Origin: Bacteroidota bacterium
GTDB taxonomy: Bacteria > Bacteroidota > Bacteroidia > Chitinophagales > Chitinophagaceae
Direction of reading: 5' to 3'
Assembly: GCA_029560415.1 (NCBI GenBank)
Contig: JAKQKY010000211.1
Span: 1 to 40,544 of the forward strand
DNA: 40,544 nucleotides
Position numbers and translations under genes: made by a program. The notes beneath the pieces are model-generated. The model made no database searches. It had not been told where the DNA came from and was given only the letters and a program-made list of their open reading frames with translations. Shown here in pieces: positions 39,004 through 40,544 of this stretch (its first letter is position 1; each line of letters starts with the position of its first letter).

Positions 39004-40544
39004 TCAGGATTGGTTTAGTGTTGCTGATTGGTTTGCATCCACAAGCCTGGCTTCCTTGTTACCACTATACAACCCCATCAATAGCTTTTCGGGTGTCATG
39101 GGCGCCGAAAAACCAATGTGACTGGAAGGGTTAAACGCTTTTATAGCATTTCGCAGTGCAAAATAAACACCGATGCCATACATGAGTGGTGGCTCTCCTA
39201 CTGCTTTGGAGCGAAAAATGGCCAGGTTGTCTTTACTGGTTTCAAGGAAATCCAGTTCGATTTTGCGGGGTACAGAATAAATGTCCGGCACTTTATAAGT
39301 AGATAAAGCATTGCTGCGCAATCTACCTTCCGCATCATAAACGATCTCTTCCATCGTCATCCAGCCAATACCCTGTACGATCCCCCCTTCGATCTGGCCC
39401 CTATCGATCATTTCATTCATAGTATCTCCCACATCATGTACCAATTGCACAGCATCGGTTTCATAAACTCCCCGGAGGCAGTCAACCGTAACCGTTGTGA
39501 TGGCCGTTCCATATACATGATATGCAAATGGGTGTCCTTTTTCAATTGTATTATCAAAATGTATATCAGGCGTTGCATAATGGGCATGTTCGCTGAGGCT
39601 TACCCGCTTCAGGTAGGCTGCAATTACCAGATCATTCCAGGTTAAGGGTGCCGGATTTCCATTTACCTGTATCACCTCATGTTGTATACTGATGGCCGAA
39701 GATTCGCAGGAAAGGATTTCACCTGCGGCAGATTTTAAACGTTCGAGTATTTGTTCACAAGCCATTTGCACCGCTTTACCATTGAGGTCAGCCGTAGCAC
39801 TTGCTGCTGAAGGCGACGTATTGGCAATGCGGTAAGTATTGGTACTATTAACTTTTATCTTCTTAGGATCCACCGAAAAAATGGCTGATGCAACCTGGAG
39901 CATCTTGGTGTTTACCCCCTGTCCCATTTCCACAGCTCCTGTACTTATGTTGATACTACCGTCCATGTATACATGCACCAATGCCCTCGCCTGGTTCATG
40001 AGTATCTTCGTAAAAGAAATACCAAAACAGATTGGCATAAATGAAATGCCTTTTTTAAACTGATGATTGGCTGCATTGAACTGCTCTATGTCCTGGCGCA
40101 TCTTCTCAACCTGGAAATGTACAGAAGCTTTTTCCCAGCAGGCAGCCGCTTCGCTAACAGCCCGTTGGCCATAGGGAAATTCATCGCCGCTATTGATGAG
40201 ATTCTTTTGCTGGATAACGGCAGCGGGTATACCCAATTTATCGGCCGCTTTGGCAATGGCCGCTTCGATTACGAACATTCCCTGCGGGCCGCCAAAACCC
40301 CGGAAAGCCGTGTTTGGAGGCAGGTTCGTTCTGCAACTATAGGCCGTTGCCGTTACATTGGGAATAAAATAACTGTTGGTACAATGAAAGAGTGTTCTTT
40401 CCAAAACTGCCGGCGACAGGTCTGCAGCAGCTCCGGCGTTCTGGTGAAACACTGCTTCGTAAGCTAATATCTTTAAATCGGCATCGAGGCCAATTTTAAA
40501 ATCAGACGAATAGGGGTTACGCTTACCGGTCATGCGCATGTCTT
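39004..40544 (-). CDS. xdhB: Xanthine dehydrogenase molybdopterin-binding subunit (partial)
   Basis: The last 513 or so codons of a gene that continues past the right edge; the frame is open to 40544 and the residue before MRMTGKR is Asp, as in the conserved DM..TGKR motif, so the Met at 40539 is internal. Present are PPNTAFRGFGGPQGMFVIE (Arg of the substrate pocket), GAVEMGQGVNTKMLQVAS contacting the cofactor, and KAVGEPPLMYGIGVYFA with the catalytic base Glu. It oxidises hypoxanthine/xanthine to urate. The iron-sulfur/FAD subunit (xdhA) is expected just outside the window. It is the first visible gene of the purine operon. Confidence 0.95.
   Translation of the reverse strand, partial: DMRMTGKRNPYSSDFKIGLDADLKILAYEAVFHQNAGAAADLSPAVLERTLFHCTNSYFIPNVTATAYSCRTNLPPNTAFRGFGGPQGMFVIEAAIAKAADKLGIPAAVIQQKNLINSGDEFPYGQRAVSEAAACWEKASVHFQVEKMRQDIEQFNAANHQFKKGISFMPICFGISFTKILMNQARALVHVYMDGSINISTGAVEMGQGVNTKMLQVASAIFSVDPKKIKVNSTNTYRIANTSPSAASATADLNGKAVQMACEQILERLKSAAGEILSCESSAISIQHEVIQVNGNPAPLTWNDLVIAAYLKRVSLSEHAHYATPDIHFDNTIEKGHPFAYHVYGTAITTVTVDCLRGVYETDAVQLVHDVGDTMNEMIDRGQIEGGIVQGIGWMTMEEIVYDAEGRLRSNALSTYKVPDIYSVPRKIELDFLETSKDNLAIFRSKAVGEPPLMYGIGVYFALRNAIKAFNPSSHIGFSAPMTPEKLLMGLYSGNKEARLVDANQSATLNQS

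Overview
The window looks like a chromosomal segment of a Bacteroidota bacterium, most likely the class Chitinophagia (family Chitinophagaceae). The class is an inference from gene content. Pointers are an OmpA protein with thrombospondin-type-3 calcium repeats, DUF3667, TMEM260-like (DUF2723) and DUF6728-type proteins, the complete urate-to-allantoate gene set, and several promoters carrying the Bacteroidota -7 element TAnnTTTG. There is no transposase, integrase, phage gene, CRISPR array, rRNA or recognisable tRNA.

Layout. 1-140: start of a DMT/EamA-type transporter running off the left edge. 141-653: a gene-free stretch filled with degenerate 9-bp tandem repeats. 654-6674 (+): a large membrane glycosyltransferase-like protein, then a VWA protein paired with a MoxR/Mg-chelatase-like AAA+ ATPase. 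6756-11052 (-): plsC-priA-murB. 11207-15115 (+): a secreted EEP phosphatase/nuclease, ribosomal proteins rplU-rpmA, a 43-residue Lys/Ala histone-like protein that is easily missed, and a PolX-family protein whose polymerase site looks dead while its PHP site is intact. 15112-20696 (-): DUF3667-mazG-giant NtrY-like histidine kinase. 20798-26100: envelope genes (two secreted unknowns, OmpA, RlpA-like, L,D-transpeptidase). 26317-27609: lpxB and a small membrane protein.

27725-31000 (+): a redox block made of a lipoprotein MsrB, a Crp/Fnr regulator, a DM13-domain lipoprotein, a cytochrome b561 and a YedY/MsrP-like molybdopterin oxidoreductase. I propose it as a candidate MsrPQ-like periplasmic repair or redox system with a different membrane subunit.

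31324-40544: purine catabolism. guaD (+) converges on a long minus-strand operon xdhB-allB-alc-puuD-uraD/uraH-DUF6986-xdhC. Together these convert guanine to xanthine, urate, 5-hydroxyisourate, OHCU, allantoin, allantoate and ureidoglycolate plus urea. No ureidoglycolate lyase or urease is visible. A DUF6986 protein with a CitE/malate-synthase-like metal site lies inside the operon and is a candidate for the glyoxylate end of the route.

The most unusual non-coding signal is a set of short degenerate tandem arrays with units of 7, 8 and 9 bp in the intergenic regions. Two loci 19 kb apart, just upstream of rplU and of guaD, carry the same composite: a 9-mer array followed by a 7-mer array in the same orientation. 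One 7-mer array holds 14 identical CAAGTAT copies.
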